This document shows, piece after piece, positions 20,754 to 29,848 of a stretch of DNA of 64,000 nucleotides (its first letter is position 1; each line of letters opens with the position of its first letter). The DNA is from Mycolicibacterium cosmeticum (GTDB lineage Bacteria; Actinomycetota; Actinomycetes; Mycobacteriales; Mycobacteriaceae), in assembly GCA_016197365.1 (NCBI GenBank), contig JACPVS010000009.1, positions 248,001 to 312,000 on the forward strand, written 5' to 3'. Both the position numbers and the translations under genes were made by a program. Under the pieces are notes generated by a model. The model ran no database searches. It saw only the letters and a program-made list of their open reading frames with translations, and had not been told where the DNA came from.

Positions 20754-21355
20754 TGACGACGTTCGAGGTCGCAGCCTGCGCACCCTGGTCGGCCATCGTG
20801 CCCGCCGGCAAGACACTTCAGATCATCGACCTGTTCGGCAACCAGGCGGTGGACACCCTGTTCTACGGTGTCACCGCGGGCCGGCCCGACCCGGCGCTGC
20901 GCTATAACGCGCAGACAACCGTTGCCGCACAACGCAATATCTTCCTGTCCACCGGCTCGGTGCTGCGCGCGTCCGACGGCACCGCGCTGATGACGCTCAT
21001 CGAGGACGAGGTCGGCAACCACGACACCATCGCCGGCGCGTGCTCGAAGGAATCCAACACGCTGCGCTACGGGCACCACACCGTGCACCAGCACGCCTGC
21101 GCGGAGAACTTCCTCGCCGAGGCCACCAGGTGGGGAATGGGTAAGCGCGACATCGTCTCCAACGTCAACTTCTACATGAACGTCCCCGTAGACGACGACG
21201 GCACCCTCGGCATCGTCGACGGCTTGTCGGCTCCCGGGAAGACACTGACGCTGCGCGCCGAGATCGACACCCTGGTGCTGGTGTCCAACTGCCCGCAGAT
21301 CAACAACCCGTGCAACGGCTTCAACCCGACGCCGGTCCAGATGGTGTTGTCATGA
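20753..21355 (+). CDS. Urea carboxylase-associated protein 2 (DUF1989)
   Basis: 200 residues; the ATG shares one base with the stop of the first UAAP gene (TGATG), so the two are translationally coupled. It is the second DUF1989 subunit: IVPAGKTLQIIDLFGNQAVDTLFY, TGSVLRASDGTALMTLIEDEVGNHDTIAGACSKESN-type core (seen as LMTLIEDEVGNHDTIAG and ACSKESNTLRYGHHT), VNFYMNVPVDDDG and CPQINNPCNGFNPTP. The cysteine and histidine residues (CSKES, HTVHQHAC, NPCNGF) are those expected of a metal- or thiol-dependent deiminase. It probably works as a complex with UAAP1. Its last four bases overlap the next start (ATGA). Confidence 0.87.
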   Translation: MTTFEVAACAPWSAIVPAGKTLQIIDLFGNQAVDTLFYGVTAGRPDPALRYNAQTTVAAQRNIFLSTGSVLRASDGTALMTLIEDEVGNHDTIAGACSKESNTLRYGHHTVHQHACAENFLAEATRWGMGKRDIVSNVNFYMNVPVDDDGTLGIVDGLSAPGKTLTLRAEIDTLVLVSNCPQINNPCNGFNPTPVQMVLS

Positions 21356-23349
21356 TCGAGGTGCTGCGCCCCGGCATGCTCACCACCGTGCAGGACTGGC
21401 CGGGCCGAGTCGGTTACTGGCACATCGGCGTTCCGCCGTCGGGTCCCATGGATGATCTGTCCTTCCGGATCGGCAACCGGGTGCTCGGCAACGACGAGGG
21501 CGCCGCCGGTCTGGAGTGCACCCGCGGCGGCCCCGCGCTGCGCTTCCCCGACGGCGGACGGGTCTGTGTGACGGGCGCACCGGTGCCGGTGACGCTGGAC
21601 GGCGTGCCCGTGGCACAGTGGCAGTCGGTCACCGTGCCCGCCCGTGGGGTACTCGACGTCGGCATGCTATCCGGCCCCGGGATGCGCTGCTACATATTGA
21701 TCGCTGGCGGCCTGACGGAGCCCGAATACCTGGGCAGCACAGCCACGTTCACGTTGGGGACCTTCGGCGGCCATGACGGCAGGCCACTGCGCGAACACGA
21801 CACCCTGGCGGCCGGAACCGATCCCGGTCCGCACCAGGATTGGCCCGGTCGCGATGCCCGGGCCGCCATCGAGGAACAGCCCAGCATCGGGCACCACTGG
21901 CAGCTCGCGGTCACCGAGGGGCCGCACGGCGCACCGGAGTTCTTCACCCGCGAGGACATCGACACCATCGTCGGCACCGACTACACGGTGCACTTCAACT
22001 CCGACCGCACCGGCGTGCGACTGGAAGGACCCAAACCGCACTGGGCCCGTACCGACGGCGGTGAGGCGGGTCTGCATCCGTCCAACATCCACGACAACGC
22101 CTACTGCGTCGGCGCGCTCGACTTCACCGGCGACACCCCGATTCTGCTGGGACCTGACGGACCGAGCCTCGGCGGATTCGTCTGCCCCGTCACCGTGGTC
22201 GGCGGTGACCGCTGGAAGCTCGGCCAACTGGCGCCCGGTGACACCGTGCGGTTCGTCCCGGTGCGCGCCGATCGGGCGCCGTCCCTGCGCACCATCGACA
22301 TCGACCGGCGCGCGTCGCTGCCACTGGTGGTGTCCACGGGCGGCGACGGCGACGACGGTGTGCTCGGCCGATTCACCGCCGCCGACGGCACCAAGGTGAC
22401 CATGCGCCGCGCCGGCGATGGCGGGGTGCTCGTCGAATACGGCGACATGGTGCTCGATCTCGCGCTGCGGGCGCGGGTGCACGTCCTCTACGAACACCTC
22501 GTGGCACGGCAGATCGCGGGCATCACCGAGCTCACGCCCGGGGTGCGCTCCCTGCAGGTGCAGTTCGACCCGGCGGCACTGGCCATGGCCGAGGTGGTGG
22601 ACCTGATCGCCCGCGCCGACGAAAGCCTGCCCGCGACGACGGAACTCGTGGTGCCCAGCCGCACCGTGCGACTCCCGCTGTCCTGGGACGACCCGTCCAC
22701 CCGGGAGGCCATCGAGCGCTACATGAACGGCGTCCGCGCCGACGCGCCCTGGTGCCCGTGGAACATCGAGTTCATCCGGCGGGTGAACGGCCTGGCCGAT
22801 GTCGAGCAGGTCTACGACACCGTCTTCGACGCCGACTACCTGGTGCTGGGCCTCGGTGACGTGTATCTGGGTGCACCGGTGGCCACTCCCCTGGATCCCC
22901 GGCACCGCCTGGTCACCACGAAGTACAACCCGGCCCGCACGTGGACCCCGGAGAACGCCGTCGGCATCGGCGGCGCGTATATGTGCATCTACGGCATGGA
23001 GGGCCCGGGCGGCTACCAGTTCGTCGGGCGCACCACGCAGGTGTGGAATCACCGGCATCCGTCCGACTCGGCGGCCTTCGAACCGGGCACGCCCTGGCTG
23101 CTCCGCTACTTCGACCGGATCAGCTTCTACCCCGTCAGCGCGGACGAGCTGCTGGATCTGCGGGCAGACATGGCAGCCGGCCGCGGGCAGGTGCAGATCA
23201 CCGATGGGCAGTTCGATCTCGCCGGGTACCGTGATTTCCTGGCCGTGCACGCCGAATCGATCGCCGAGTTCCGCGCCCAGCAGGCGACGGCCTTCGCGGC
23301 CGAACGGCATGCCTGGGATCTCGCCGGGGAGTTTCGCCGGGCGGGCTGA
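21352..23349 (+). CDS. Urea/guanidine carboxylase carboxyltransferase domains only (AHS2-AHS1 fusion)
   Basis: 665 residues from the ATG at 21352, which overlaps the UAAP2 stop. The N-terminal half is the KipA/allophanate-hydrolase-subunit-2 fold (VLRPGMLTTVQDWPGR, GVPPSGPMDDLSFRIGN, RCYILIAGG, FNSDRTGVRLEG, LGPDGPSLGGFVCP). The C-terminal half is KipI/subunit-1-like (VHVLYEHLVARQIAGITEL, LQVQFDP, YTxx-like YNPARTWTPENAVGIGG, MEGPGGYQFVGRTTQVWN). A full urea carboxylase would have a biotin carboxylase domain before this and a biotin carrier with an EAMKM motif after it; both are absent, and so is an allophanate hydrolase. The enzyme would need carboxybiotin supplied by another protein, or does something else. 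Confidence 0.85.
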   Translation: MIEVLRPGMLTTVQDWPGRVGYWHIGVPPSGPMDDLSFRIGNRVLGNDEGAAGLECTRGGPALRFPDGGRVCVTGAPVPVTLDGVPVAQWQSVTVPARGVLDVGMLSGPGMRCYILIAGGLTEPEYLGSTATFTLGTFGGHDGRPLREHDTLAAGTDPGPHQDWPGRDARAAIEEQPSIGHHWQLAVTEGPHGAPEFFTREDIDTIVGTDYTVHFNSDRTGVRLEGPKPHWARTDGGEAGLHPSNIHDNAYCVGALDFTGDTPILLGPDGPSLGGFVCPVTVVGGDRWKLGQLAPGDTVRFVPVRADRAPSLRTIDIDRRASLPLVVSTGGDGDDGVLGRFTAADGTKVTMRRAGDGGVLVEYGDMVLDLALRARVHVLYEHLVARQIAGITELTPGVRSLQVQFDPAALAMAEVVDLIARADESLPATTELVVPSRTVRLPLSWDDPSTREAIERYMNGVRADAPWCPWNIEFIRRVNGLADVEQVYDTVFDADYLVLGLGDVYLGAPVATPLDPRHRLVTTKYNPARTWTPENAVGIGGAYMCIYGMEGPGGYQFVGRTTQVWNHRHPSDSAAFEPGTPWLLRYFDRISFYPVSADELLDLRADMAAGRGQVQITDGQFDLAGYRDFLAVHAESIAEFRAQQATAFAAERHAWDLAGEFRRAG

Positions 23350-23408
23350 GATATTTGTTCACCTCGATGTGGCACCCTGTTCAGACTCACGCCCGACCGA
23401 AGGTGAAA

Positions 23409-24848
23409 ATGCCTGCCGCCAAGTCCAAGACCTCCCGCCACACCGAGGTGGAGCGCAAGTTCGACGTGCTCGAAACCACGGTGTCACCCTCATTCGAAGG
23501 GCTGGCCGTCGTGACGCGGGTGCAGCATTCACCCACCCAGGTGCTGGAGGCCGTCTACTACGACACCCCGGACTACGACCTCGCCACGCGCAAGATCACC
23601 CTGCGCCGTCGCACCGGGGGCACGGACGCCGGCTGGCACATCAAGCTGCCCGCCGGCCAGGACACCCGCACCGAGGTGCGGGCCCCTCTGGAGGATGCCC
23701 TGCCCGACGAGATCCGTGATGTCGTCGCGGCGATCGTGCGCGATCGCCCCCTGGGGGCAGTGGCCCGCATCTCGACGCAGCGCTCGGTGTCGCTGCTGTT
23801 CGGCGCCGAAGGAACCGCGGTCGCGGAATTCTGCGACGACAGCGTGACCGCCTCGGCGCTGCGCCCCGACAGCGAGCCGCAGACCTGGCGGGAATGGGAA
23901 CTGGAACTGGTCGGCGACGGCCCCGCCGAGGTGCTGGAGCGGCTGTCCAATCGTCTGCTGGACGCCGGCGCGGCACCGGCCGGGCACGGCTCGAAGCTGG
24001 CCCGGGTGCTCGACGTCTCGGCGCCCGAGAAGGCGCCTACCCCGACCGACCCGGTGCACCGCGCCGTGGCCGAGAACGTCGACGCGTTGCTCGAGTGGGA
24101 CCGCGCGGTGCGCGCCGACGTGTGGGATTCGGTGCACCAGATGCGGGTCACCACGCGCAAGATCCGCAGCCTGCTGGCCGAGGAGTCGGGCACCGACAAC
24201 GCGTGGGTTCTTGAGGAGCTCAAGCAACTGGCCGCGGTGCTGGGCACCGCCCGCGACGCCGAGGTGCTTGCCGAGAAGTACGAGAAGTCCCTTGCCGACC
24301 TACCCGACCACCTGGTCCGCGGCCCGGTGCGGGAGCGATTGGTCGACGGGGCGAAGGCCAAGTACAAGGCCGGCTGGCGTCGGTCGGTGACCGCGATGCG
24401 CTCGGAGCGGTACTTCCGGCTGCTCGACGCACTGGAGAACGTGGTGGCCGCGCCCGCCGCCGGCGCCGAGGGCGAAGCATCCCAGGTGACCGTCGAGGGC
24501 GCCTACCGCAAGGTGGCCAAGGCCGCGAAGGCCGCCAAGATTGCCGGCACCGATGAGGCGCTGCACCGAATCCGCAAGCGCGCCAAGCAACTCCGCTACA
24601 CCGCGGCCGCTCACGGGGATGCCGCGGTGGCCGAGAGTGCCAAGTCCATCCAGACACTGCTCGGCGACCACCAGGACAGCACCGTCAGCCGCGCACACCT
24701 GCTGACCCAGACCGACGCGGCACACGCGGCAGGTGAAGACACCTTCACCTACGGCCTGCTGTTCCAGATCGAGGCCGAGATCGCCCTCTATGCAGAAGAG
24801 GAGATCGGGGCCGCCCTGAAGTCGCTGCGCAAGGCCATCGGAAAATAA
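23409..24848 (+). CDS. CYTH and CHAD domain protein (Rv2226-type)
   Basis: 479 residues from the ATG at 23409 with AAGGTG upstream; an in-frame TTG at 23355 is less likely. The N-terminal CYTH domain (about 10-200) opens with TEVERKFDV, the ExExK signature, and continues with YYDTPDYDLATRKITLRRRTGG and WHIKLPAG: a triphosphate tunnel fold that binds triphosphates or polyphosphate with a metal. The C-terminal CHAD domain (about 220-475) is a helical bundle with conserved histidines and basic residues (VHQMRVTTRKIRSLL, LHRIRKRAKQLRYTAAAH, LLGDHQDS). Such proteins bind polyphosphate. It lies just before rnpB in opposite orientation, as in M. tuberculosis. Confidence 0.93.
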   Translation: MPAAKSKTSRHTEVERKFDVLETTVSPSFEGLAVVTRVQHSPTQVLEAVYYDTPDYDLATRKITLRRRTGGTDAGWHIKLPAGQDTRTEVRAPLEDALPDEIRDVVAAIVRDRPLGAVARISTQRSVSLLFGAEGTAVAEFCDDSVTASALRPDSEPQTWREWELELVGDGPAEVLERLSNRLLDAGAAPAGHGSKLARVLDVSAPEKAPTPTDPVHRAVAENVDALLEWDRAVRADVWDSVHQMRVTTRKIRSLLAEESGTDNAWVLEELKQLAAVLGTARDAEVLAEKYEKSLADLPDHLVRGPVRERLVDGAKAKYKAGWRRSVTAMRSERYFRLLDALENVVAAPAAGAEGEASQVTVEGAYRKVAKAAKAAKIAGTDEALHRIRKRAKQLRYTAAAHGDAAVAESAKSIQTLLGDHQDSTVSRAHLLTQTDAAHAAGEDTFTYGLLFQIEAEIALYAEEEIGAALKSLRKAIGK

Positions 24849-24863
24849 CCGGGCGCAGGGCGA

Positions 24864-25243
<380 letters not shown>

Positions 25244-25258
25244 CGCTACCTTAGCAAC

Positions 25259-25690
25259 ATGGCGCAGGTACCTCCAGCCCGCTATTTGTTGCGGGCCAAA
25301 GACCTGGCCGACGCGCGGTACTCCGATCCGCTGACGGTCGACGATCTGGCGGCGGCCGCCGGCCTGTCCCGGGCCCACTTCAGCCGGATGTTCACCCGGA
25401 CGTTCGGTGAATCGCCACGTGCCTATCTGCAGACCCGGCGCCTGGAGCGGGCCGCCTCGCTGCTGCGCTACACGGACCGGTCGGTGGCCGATATCTGCGC
25501 CATGGTCGGACTGACCAGTGTCGGCTCCTTCACCACAAACTTCGCTCGCGTCTACGGTAAGCCACCGGCCGCCTACCGGGCCGCGCTGCCGCCGGCGAGC
25601 ATCTACGCCCGGGTGCCTAGCTGCATCCTCAAACGCGATACCCGAAAGACAGCACAAACGGAGAAGACCGATACCGGTGCCGCCTCGTAG
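25259..25690 (+). CDS. AraC-family transcriptional regulator, DNA-binding domain only
   Basis: 143 residues. Almost the whole protein is the double helix-turn-helix of the AraC family: LTVDDLAAAAGLSRAHFSRMFTRTFGESPRAYLQ, then RLERAASLL and the second HTH DRSVADICAMVGLTSVGSFTTNFARVYGKPPAAYR (quoted here in parts for orientation). There is no N-terminal sensor domain, so any ligand response must come from elsewhere. The short downstream gap (9 bases) to the VOC-family gene suggests the two are co-transcribed. The start at 25259 lies 16 bases from the inferred 5' end of rnpB, so the two promoters overlap. Confidence 0.88.
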   Translation: MAQVPPARYLLRAKDLADARYSDPLTVDDLAAAAGLSRAHFSRMFTRTFGESPRAYLQTRRLERAASLLRYTDRSVADICAMVGLTSVGSFTTNFARVYGKPPAAYRAALPPASIYARVPSCILKRDTRKTAQTEKTDTGAAS

Positions 25691-25699
25691 CGTCGGGGC

Positions 25700-26137
25700 A
25701 TGATCAAAATTGCAAGCGCCCACCTGTGGGTACATGACCAGGAAGTCGCCCTCGCGTACTGGACCGAGAAGGTCGGATTCGAAGTGCGACAGGATGTTTC
25801 ACTACCCGATCTGGAACATGTGTTCCGGTGGCTCACCGTCGGGCCGCCCGGCCAGGACGACGTGTCGATCGTGCTGATGGCCGTCCCCGGGCCGCCCGTG
25901 ATGGATTCCGCGACCCAGCAACAGGTTCGCGAGCTGACCGCCAAAGGCTTTGCCGGCACCGTTTTTCTCACCACCGAGGACTGCCAGGCGAGTTATGAGG
26001 AGCTCAAGGCCCGCGGTGTCGAGTTCACCGAGGAACCGCACCAGCAGCCCTACGGGATCGACTGCGGATTCCGCGACCCGTCGGGCAACAGTGTGCGACT
26101 GACCCAGGTGGCCGACATGAGTGCGTTCGCCGGCTAG
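25700..26137 (+). CDS. VOC-family (glyoxalase/bleomycin-resistance-like) protein
   Basis: 145 residues with the vicinal oxygen chelate layout of two beta-alpha-beta-beta-beta units: ASAHLWVHDQEVALAYWTEKVGFEVRQD (first unit, with a candidate metal His in AHLWV) and GTVFLTTEDCQASYEELKARGVEF then YGIDCGFRDPSGNSVRL (second unit). These are cytoplasmic metal-dependent enzymes or binding proteins, and the reaction is not readable. The gene follows the AraC regulator by 9 bases and probably shares its transcript. The stop overlaps that of the convergent HNH gene by 4 bases. Confidence 0.85.
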   Translation: MIKIASAHLWVHDQEVALAYWTEKVGFEVRQDVSLPDLEHVFRWLTVGPPGQDDVSIVLMAVPGPPVMDSATQQQVRELTAKGFAGTVFLTTEDCQASYEELKARGVEFTEEPHQQPYGIDCGFRDPSGNSVRLTQVADMSAFAG

Positions 26138-27510
26138 AACGGCGGCGGATTCGCTTCGGCGCGTGCGCGATTGAGGGCGCGTTCGTGCGCAATGCGGTAA
26201 GCCCGGTCACGGGCGCGACGTCGGGTGCGGGTCGGCATGGCCGTGCCGCGCGCCGCCGTCGGCGGCGGCGCTTGGGTGGGTGCGAGTTCACCGGTGGGTG
26301 CCGCCAATTGGGGGAAGAACAGCGCCCCGTCGGGTTTGGTGGTGTAGATCCGGCCGGACGGTGAGATGAGGATGACCCGGCCGTCGGCCGCCTGGGTGTC
26401 GACCCAGTCCGGGCAGAAGGTCTTCACCAAATGATGTGTCCGGCAATATAGTTTGTTGTTCGTCGGGTGAGTCGGTCCGTCAGGCCACGGCGTCGTGTGG
26501 TCGATATCGCAGCGCTCGGCGGGTGCATTGCAGCCATACCAGCGGCAGGTCAGATCACGGGCGCGGACGAAGTCGGCCAGCCGCACCGAGGGGCGGTAGA
26601 CCGACTCCGAGATCAACTCCTGAGGCAGCGGCAGCGGCCGGCACTTCGCCCGCGGCGCCATCTCACGCACCTGCTCGGCCGGGATCGCGCCGTATCCGGG
26701 CAGCAATCCCGGTGTCTCACAGTCTCCGTCGAGGGTGGCCTGCTCGGCCAGCACATGGATGACGATGGTGCCCGCAGGGGCCTCGGCCGCACCGGCGGGG
26801 CAGTCGGCCGACCCGCACAGGCAGGCGAGCTTGGTGGCCCCGTCGGCCATGGCCCGCATCGCATCCGACCGCCGAGCGGCGTGGGGGCGCGGGTCGTCCC
26901 GGCAGACCGTCGCCGCCAGTTCATCGAGGCGTTTGTCGACCACCGCCCCGTCCTCCGCATCGACAATCCCGTAGATCTCGGCCATCCCGTCGCCGGCGGG
27001 CCCGATGCCGATATGGCGCTGGGCGCGGCGCCGCTTGGCGACGCGGATCGCGTCCGGGTCGATTTCCCGGACCAGCCAGTCCACCAACTCGGCGACCTTG
27101 TCCCGCGAGCGCGCCGACCATCCCGGCACCCTGGCAGCCACCCGCTCATCGACGATCGCGAGCAGGTCGGGGTCGGTGATCAGAGCCGTGCGCGATGCGA
27201 TGGCCGTGAAATGTCCATAGTCCAGATCGCCGGCCAGAAACACCTCGGCCAGCCGCGGCAACCGCTCGATCAGGGTCTGCCCGTGCACCATCTCCGTCGA
27301 CGCCCGGTGCCGGCCGATCCCCAGATCGGTGCCCACCTCGACCGCGACCAGTTCCCAGTCGTCGACAACCCAGTCCTGGCGGCTGTTTCCCAGCTCAGCC
27401 ATCCGATCGGTCGCGTAATGCCCCAGCGCGATCAACCGCCGCGCCGTCGCCGCACGCTCCGCCCGCAGCTCCTGCCGAGCCGAGTCGAGAAACCGGGACG
27501 ATTCGAACAT
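26134..27510 (-). CDS. HNH endonuclease with DUF222 (13E12 repeat family)
   Basis: 458 residues. The N-terminal two thirds is the DUF222 helical domain found in the multi-copy mycobacterial 13E12 family (MVHGQTLIERLPRLAEVFLAGDLDYGHF, then DPDLLAIVDERVA). The C-terminal HNH nuclease motif is complete: a CRWYGCNAPAERCDIDHTTPWPDG region, then HPTNNKLYCRTHHLVKT, which carries the zinc cysteines and the catalytic His-Asp-His. The family resembles homing nucleases and is associated with repeats and genome variation in mycobacteria, but its role is unknown. The C-terminus is basic (RTRRRARDRAYRIAHERA). Confidence 0.92.
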   Translation of the reverse strand: MFESSRFLDSARQELRAERAATARRLIALGHYATDRMAELGNSRQDWVVDDWELVAVEVGTDLGIGRHRASTEMVHGQTLIERLPRLAEVFLAGDLDYGHFTAIASRTALITDPDLLAIVDERVAARVPGWSARSRDKVAELVDWLVREIDPDAIRVAKRRRAQRHIGIGPAGDGMAEIYGIVDAEDGAVVDKRLDELAATVCRDDPRPHAARRSDAMRAMADGATKLACLCGSADCPAGAAEAPAGTIVIHVLAEQATLDGDCETPGLLPGYGAIPAEQVREMAPRAKCRPLPLPQELISESVYRPSVRLADFVRARDLTCRWYGCNAPAERCDIDHTTPWPDGPTHPTNNKLYCRTHHLVKTFCPDWVDTQAADGRVILISPSGRIYTTKPDGALFFPQLAAPTGELAPTQAPPPTAARGTAMPTRTRRRARDRAYRIAHERALNRARAEANPPPF

Positions 27511-27531
27511 GTGTTCGATGCTAAATCATCA

Positions 27532-28227
27532 CTACGACAAGTCCCCGCGTCTCCGCACGACCCGCACCGACACTCGCGGCAGCCGCCGTCCGGGCGGCCG
27601 CGTCACCGCATAATCCCACGCCAACCCCTCGCCCAGTTGCCAACCCCGCCAACGCGCCAGCAGGCACATCGCGGCACCCGCCCCGGTGCCGGCCAGCGCC
27701 CCCGTGGTCGGCAGTCCGGCGTACCAGAACGCGATCACCACACCGCTGGCCACCACCGCGCAGGTCGCGTGCAAAGTGTTGCGGCCGAATATCTCGGGGA
27801 TCCGCTGCACGAACAGGTCGCGCAACGCGCCCCCGCCCACGGCGGTGATGGTGCCGAGCAGCAGCGCCGCCAAACCACCCAGCCCCAACGACAGTGTCTT
27901 CTGCGTGCCGACCGTCGCCCAGCAGCCCAACGCGAGGGCATCGATCAACAGGAACGACACACTCCACAGCCGGCCGCGCACCGGAAGCAGGAAGGCGACC
28001 ACCGCCCCCGCGATCGCCGTGACGGCATACCGCGAATCGGTGAGCGCCACCGGCGGCCCGTGCTGCAGCAGCGTGTCGCGGATGATCCCGCCACCGAGCC
28101 CCGATACCAGCGCCAGTGCTGCGAAACCCACTGGGTCCAAACGCTTGTCGCGGGCCACCATGCCGCCCAGGATGGCGTTGGTGAAGACACCGGCCAGATC
28201 GAGGACGCGGAACAGTTCGCCGAACAC
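27532..28227 (-). CDS. TRIC family (UPF0126) cation channel-like membrane protein
   Basis: 231 residues, GTG start. The protein has seven hydrophobic segments arranged as two similar three-helix repeats. The first carries GVFTNAILGGMVARDKRLDPVGFAALALVSGLGGGIIRDTLL, the second GLAALLLGTITAVGGGALRDLFV; the repeated GGGxxRD motif is the pore signature of the trimeric intracellular cation channel (TRIC) family. Prokaryotic members form potassium-permeable trimers in the membrane. It is read in the same direction as the oxidoreductase-methyltransferase gene upstream (12-base gap), but a functional link is not apparent. Confidence 0.9.
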   Translation of the reverse strand: MFGELFRVLDLAGVFTNAILGGMVARDKRLDPVGFAALALVSGLGGGIIRDTLLQHGPPVALTDSRYAVTAIAGAVVAFLLPVRGRLWSVSFLLIDALALGCWATVGTQKTLSLGLGGLAALLLGTITAVGGGALRDLFVQRIPEIFGRNTLHATCAVVASGVVIAFWYAGLPTTGALAGTGAGAAMCLLARWRGWQLGEGLAWDYAVTRPPGRRLPRVSVRVVRRRGDLS

Positions 28228-28239
28228 GCCTGAGGGTAT

Positions 28240-29790
28240 CTACGAACGGCGCTGCAGCACCATCACATTGTCGATCAGATGGCCGTGTTCCCCGTCCGGG
28301 CCGGTCGCGTCCCGCTCGACCGGTTCGGCACGAAGACGGTCCCAGCCGTCGCCGAGCTCGAGCGAAGCCAGCACCTCGTCCACCGTGGGGAACGGGTAGT
28401 CCTTGTGCTTGGACCAGGGCGGGGCGGCACCGTGGTCGACGATCACCAGTCGCCCACCGGGGGCGACGGCATCGACCGCACGGCGCAGCACCGCAGTGCG
28501 GTCCAGCGGCACCATCGAGTGCAGAAACTGTGCGGACACCAGATCGAATTCGCCGGCCGGGAAGCTCTCGGCAAAGTCGTGCCGCTGAAAATCGATACGC
28601 TCACGCACTTCACCGGCGTCGTCGACGGCCCGTTGCAGCGCGACACCGGAGATGTCGGTGGCGACCACCTGCCAGCCGTTACGGGCCAGCCAGATCGCGT
28701 CGCCGCCTTCGCCGCACCCCAGGTCCAGAGCGCGCCCCGGAGATAGCGCCCCGGCGGTATCGGCCAGGTGCTTGTTCACCCGCCCACTCCAGATCCGTTC
28801 GCGCTCACCGTAGTGCCGGTCCCAGTGCTGCGCTGCGGTCGACTCGAACACCGGCCACGGCGGACCGGGCAGCCCGACGTCGTCGGACATCAGGCTCTGC
28901 ATCACCGCGGCACCCGCCATCGATCCCGCTGCCACCGCTGCCGCCACCTGAGGCATGCCGGGACACACATCGCCGGCCGCGAACACCCCGGGTACCGAGG
29001 TGCGGTACATGGGATCCACGGCCACCGCGTCGACGGCCACCGGTGACGGCGGCGCGAGTGCGAGCCCGAGTTGCGCCACCAGGTCGCTGCGCTGCCGCAA
29101 CCCGACCGAGGCCAGCAGCCCGCGACGTGCCAACTGCGCGCCGTCGGCGAACCTCACCGCCGCCAATTCCCCGTCCTGGGAACGTAATTCGGCAACAGGG
29201 CGCTCATCCACCGTGACACCGGCGCCCGCCAGCAGGTCGAGCTGATGGGTATCCAGGCCGGCAGGCCCGTTCGACAGTACGACGATGTCATCGCTCCAGC
29301 CCCGGAGCAACAGCGCGATGTGCGCCGCGCGGTCGCCCTGCGCCAGCACCGCGAGAGGCTGATCACGTACCTCCCAGCCGTGGCAGAACGGGCAGTGGAA
29401 GACCGACCGTCCCCAAAGCTCGGCAATACCGGGGATCTCCGGCATCTCGTAGTGCATGCCGGCCGCCAGCAGCACCCGCCGGGTCACGACGCGGTGCCCG
29501 TCGGCCGTGGTCAGCACGAAATTGTCGCCCTCACGGCGAGCGGTCACCACCGTTGCCGACCGCACCTCGACGCTGGGGTAGGTGCCCACCTCCTTCCGTC
29601 CCATCTCGTAGAGCTCCGCCGGCGGGCGGCCGTCGTGGCCCAGCAGCCCGCCGATGCCGTGCGCAGCCAGATTGCTCTGCGCGCCGGCGTCCAGAACGAG
29701 GGTGCGACGGCGTGCCCGCCCGAGTACCAGGGCGGCGCTCAGACCCGCGGCCCCGCCGCCGACGATGATGCAGTCCCATGTGATGTCCAT
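28240..29790 (-). CDS. Fusion of thioredoxin-reductase-like FAD oxidoreductase and SAM-dependent methyltransferase
   Basis: 516 residues from the ATG at 29790. Residues 1-300: FAD-binding GGGAAGLSAALVLGRARRRTL-like Rossmann motif at the N-terminus (CIIVGGGAAGLSAAL), redox pair CPFC at 133-136, and the second FAD motif GVFAAGDVCPGMPQ. Residues about 320-516: class I methyltransferase with YGERERIWSGRVN, motif I ALDLGCGEGGDAIWLA, VATDISG, and DLVSAQFLHSM. The pairing suggests coupled redox and methyl transfer on a thiol, chalcogen or metalloid compound, but this is inference. It is divergent from the XRE-cupin regulator, and a palindrome at the regulator's start could control both. Confidence 0.9.
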   Translation of the reverse strand: MDITWDCIIVGGGAAGLSAALVLGRARRRTLVLDAGAQSNLAAHGIGGLLGHDGRPPAELYEMGRKEVGTYPSVEVRSATVVTARREGDNFVLTTADGHRVVTRRVLLAAGMHYEMPEIPGIAELWGRSVFHCPFCHGWEVRDQPLAVLAQGDRAAHIALLLRGWSDDIVVLSNGPAGLDTHQLDLLAGAGVTVDERPVAELRSQDGELAAVRFADGAQLARRGLLASVGLRQRSDLVAQLGLALAPPSPVAVDAVAVDPMYRTSVPGVFAAGDVCPGMPQVAAAVAAGSMAGAAVMQSLMSDDVGLPGPPWPVFESTAAQHWDRHYGERERIWSGRVNKHLADTAGALSPGRALDLGCGEGGDAIWLARNGWQVVATDISGVALQRAVDDAGEVRERIDFQRHDFAESFPAGEFDLVSAQFLHSMVPLDRTAVLRRAVDAVAPGGRLVIVDHGAAPPWSKHKDYPFPTVDEVLASLELGDGWDRLRAEPVERDATGPDGEHGHLIDNVMVLQRRS

Positions 29791-29831
29791 GTCCTCGAGC
29801 TTGCCGACGGACGCCCAGAATGCCAAGCTGA

Positions 29832-29848
29832 TTTGCCATGCAGGCAAA
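29832..29848. promoter_or_regulatory. Perfect palindrome spanning the start codon of the XRE-cupin regulator
   Basis: TTTGCC-ATGCA-GGCAAA is a perfect 6+6 inverted repeat with a 5-base spacer; the spacer contains the ATG at 29838. It lies in the 47-base gap of the divergent pair (regulator / oxidoreductase-methyltransferase), so it fits an autoregulatory operator. If the ATG is the true start, the transcript would be leaderless or nearly so; a GTG at 29853 is an alternative. Confidence 0.6.
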
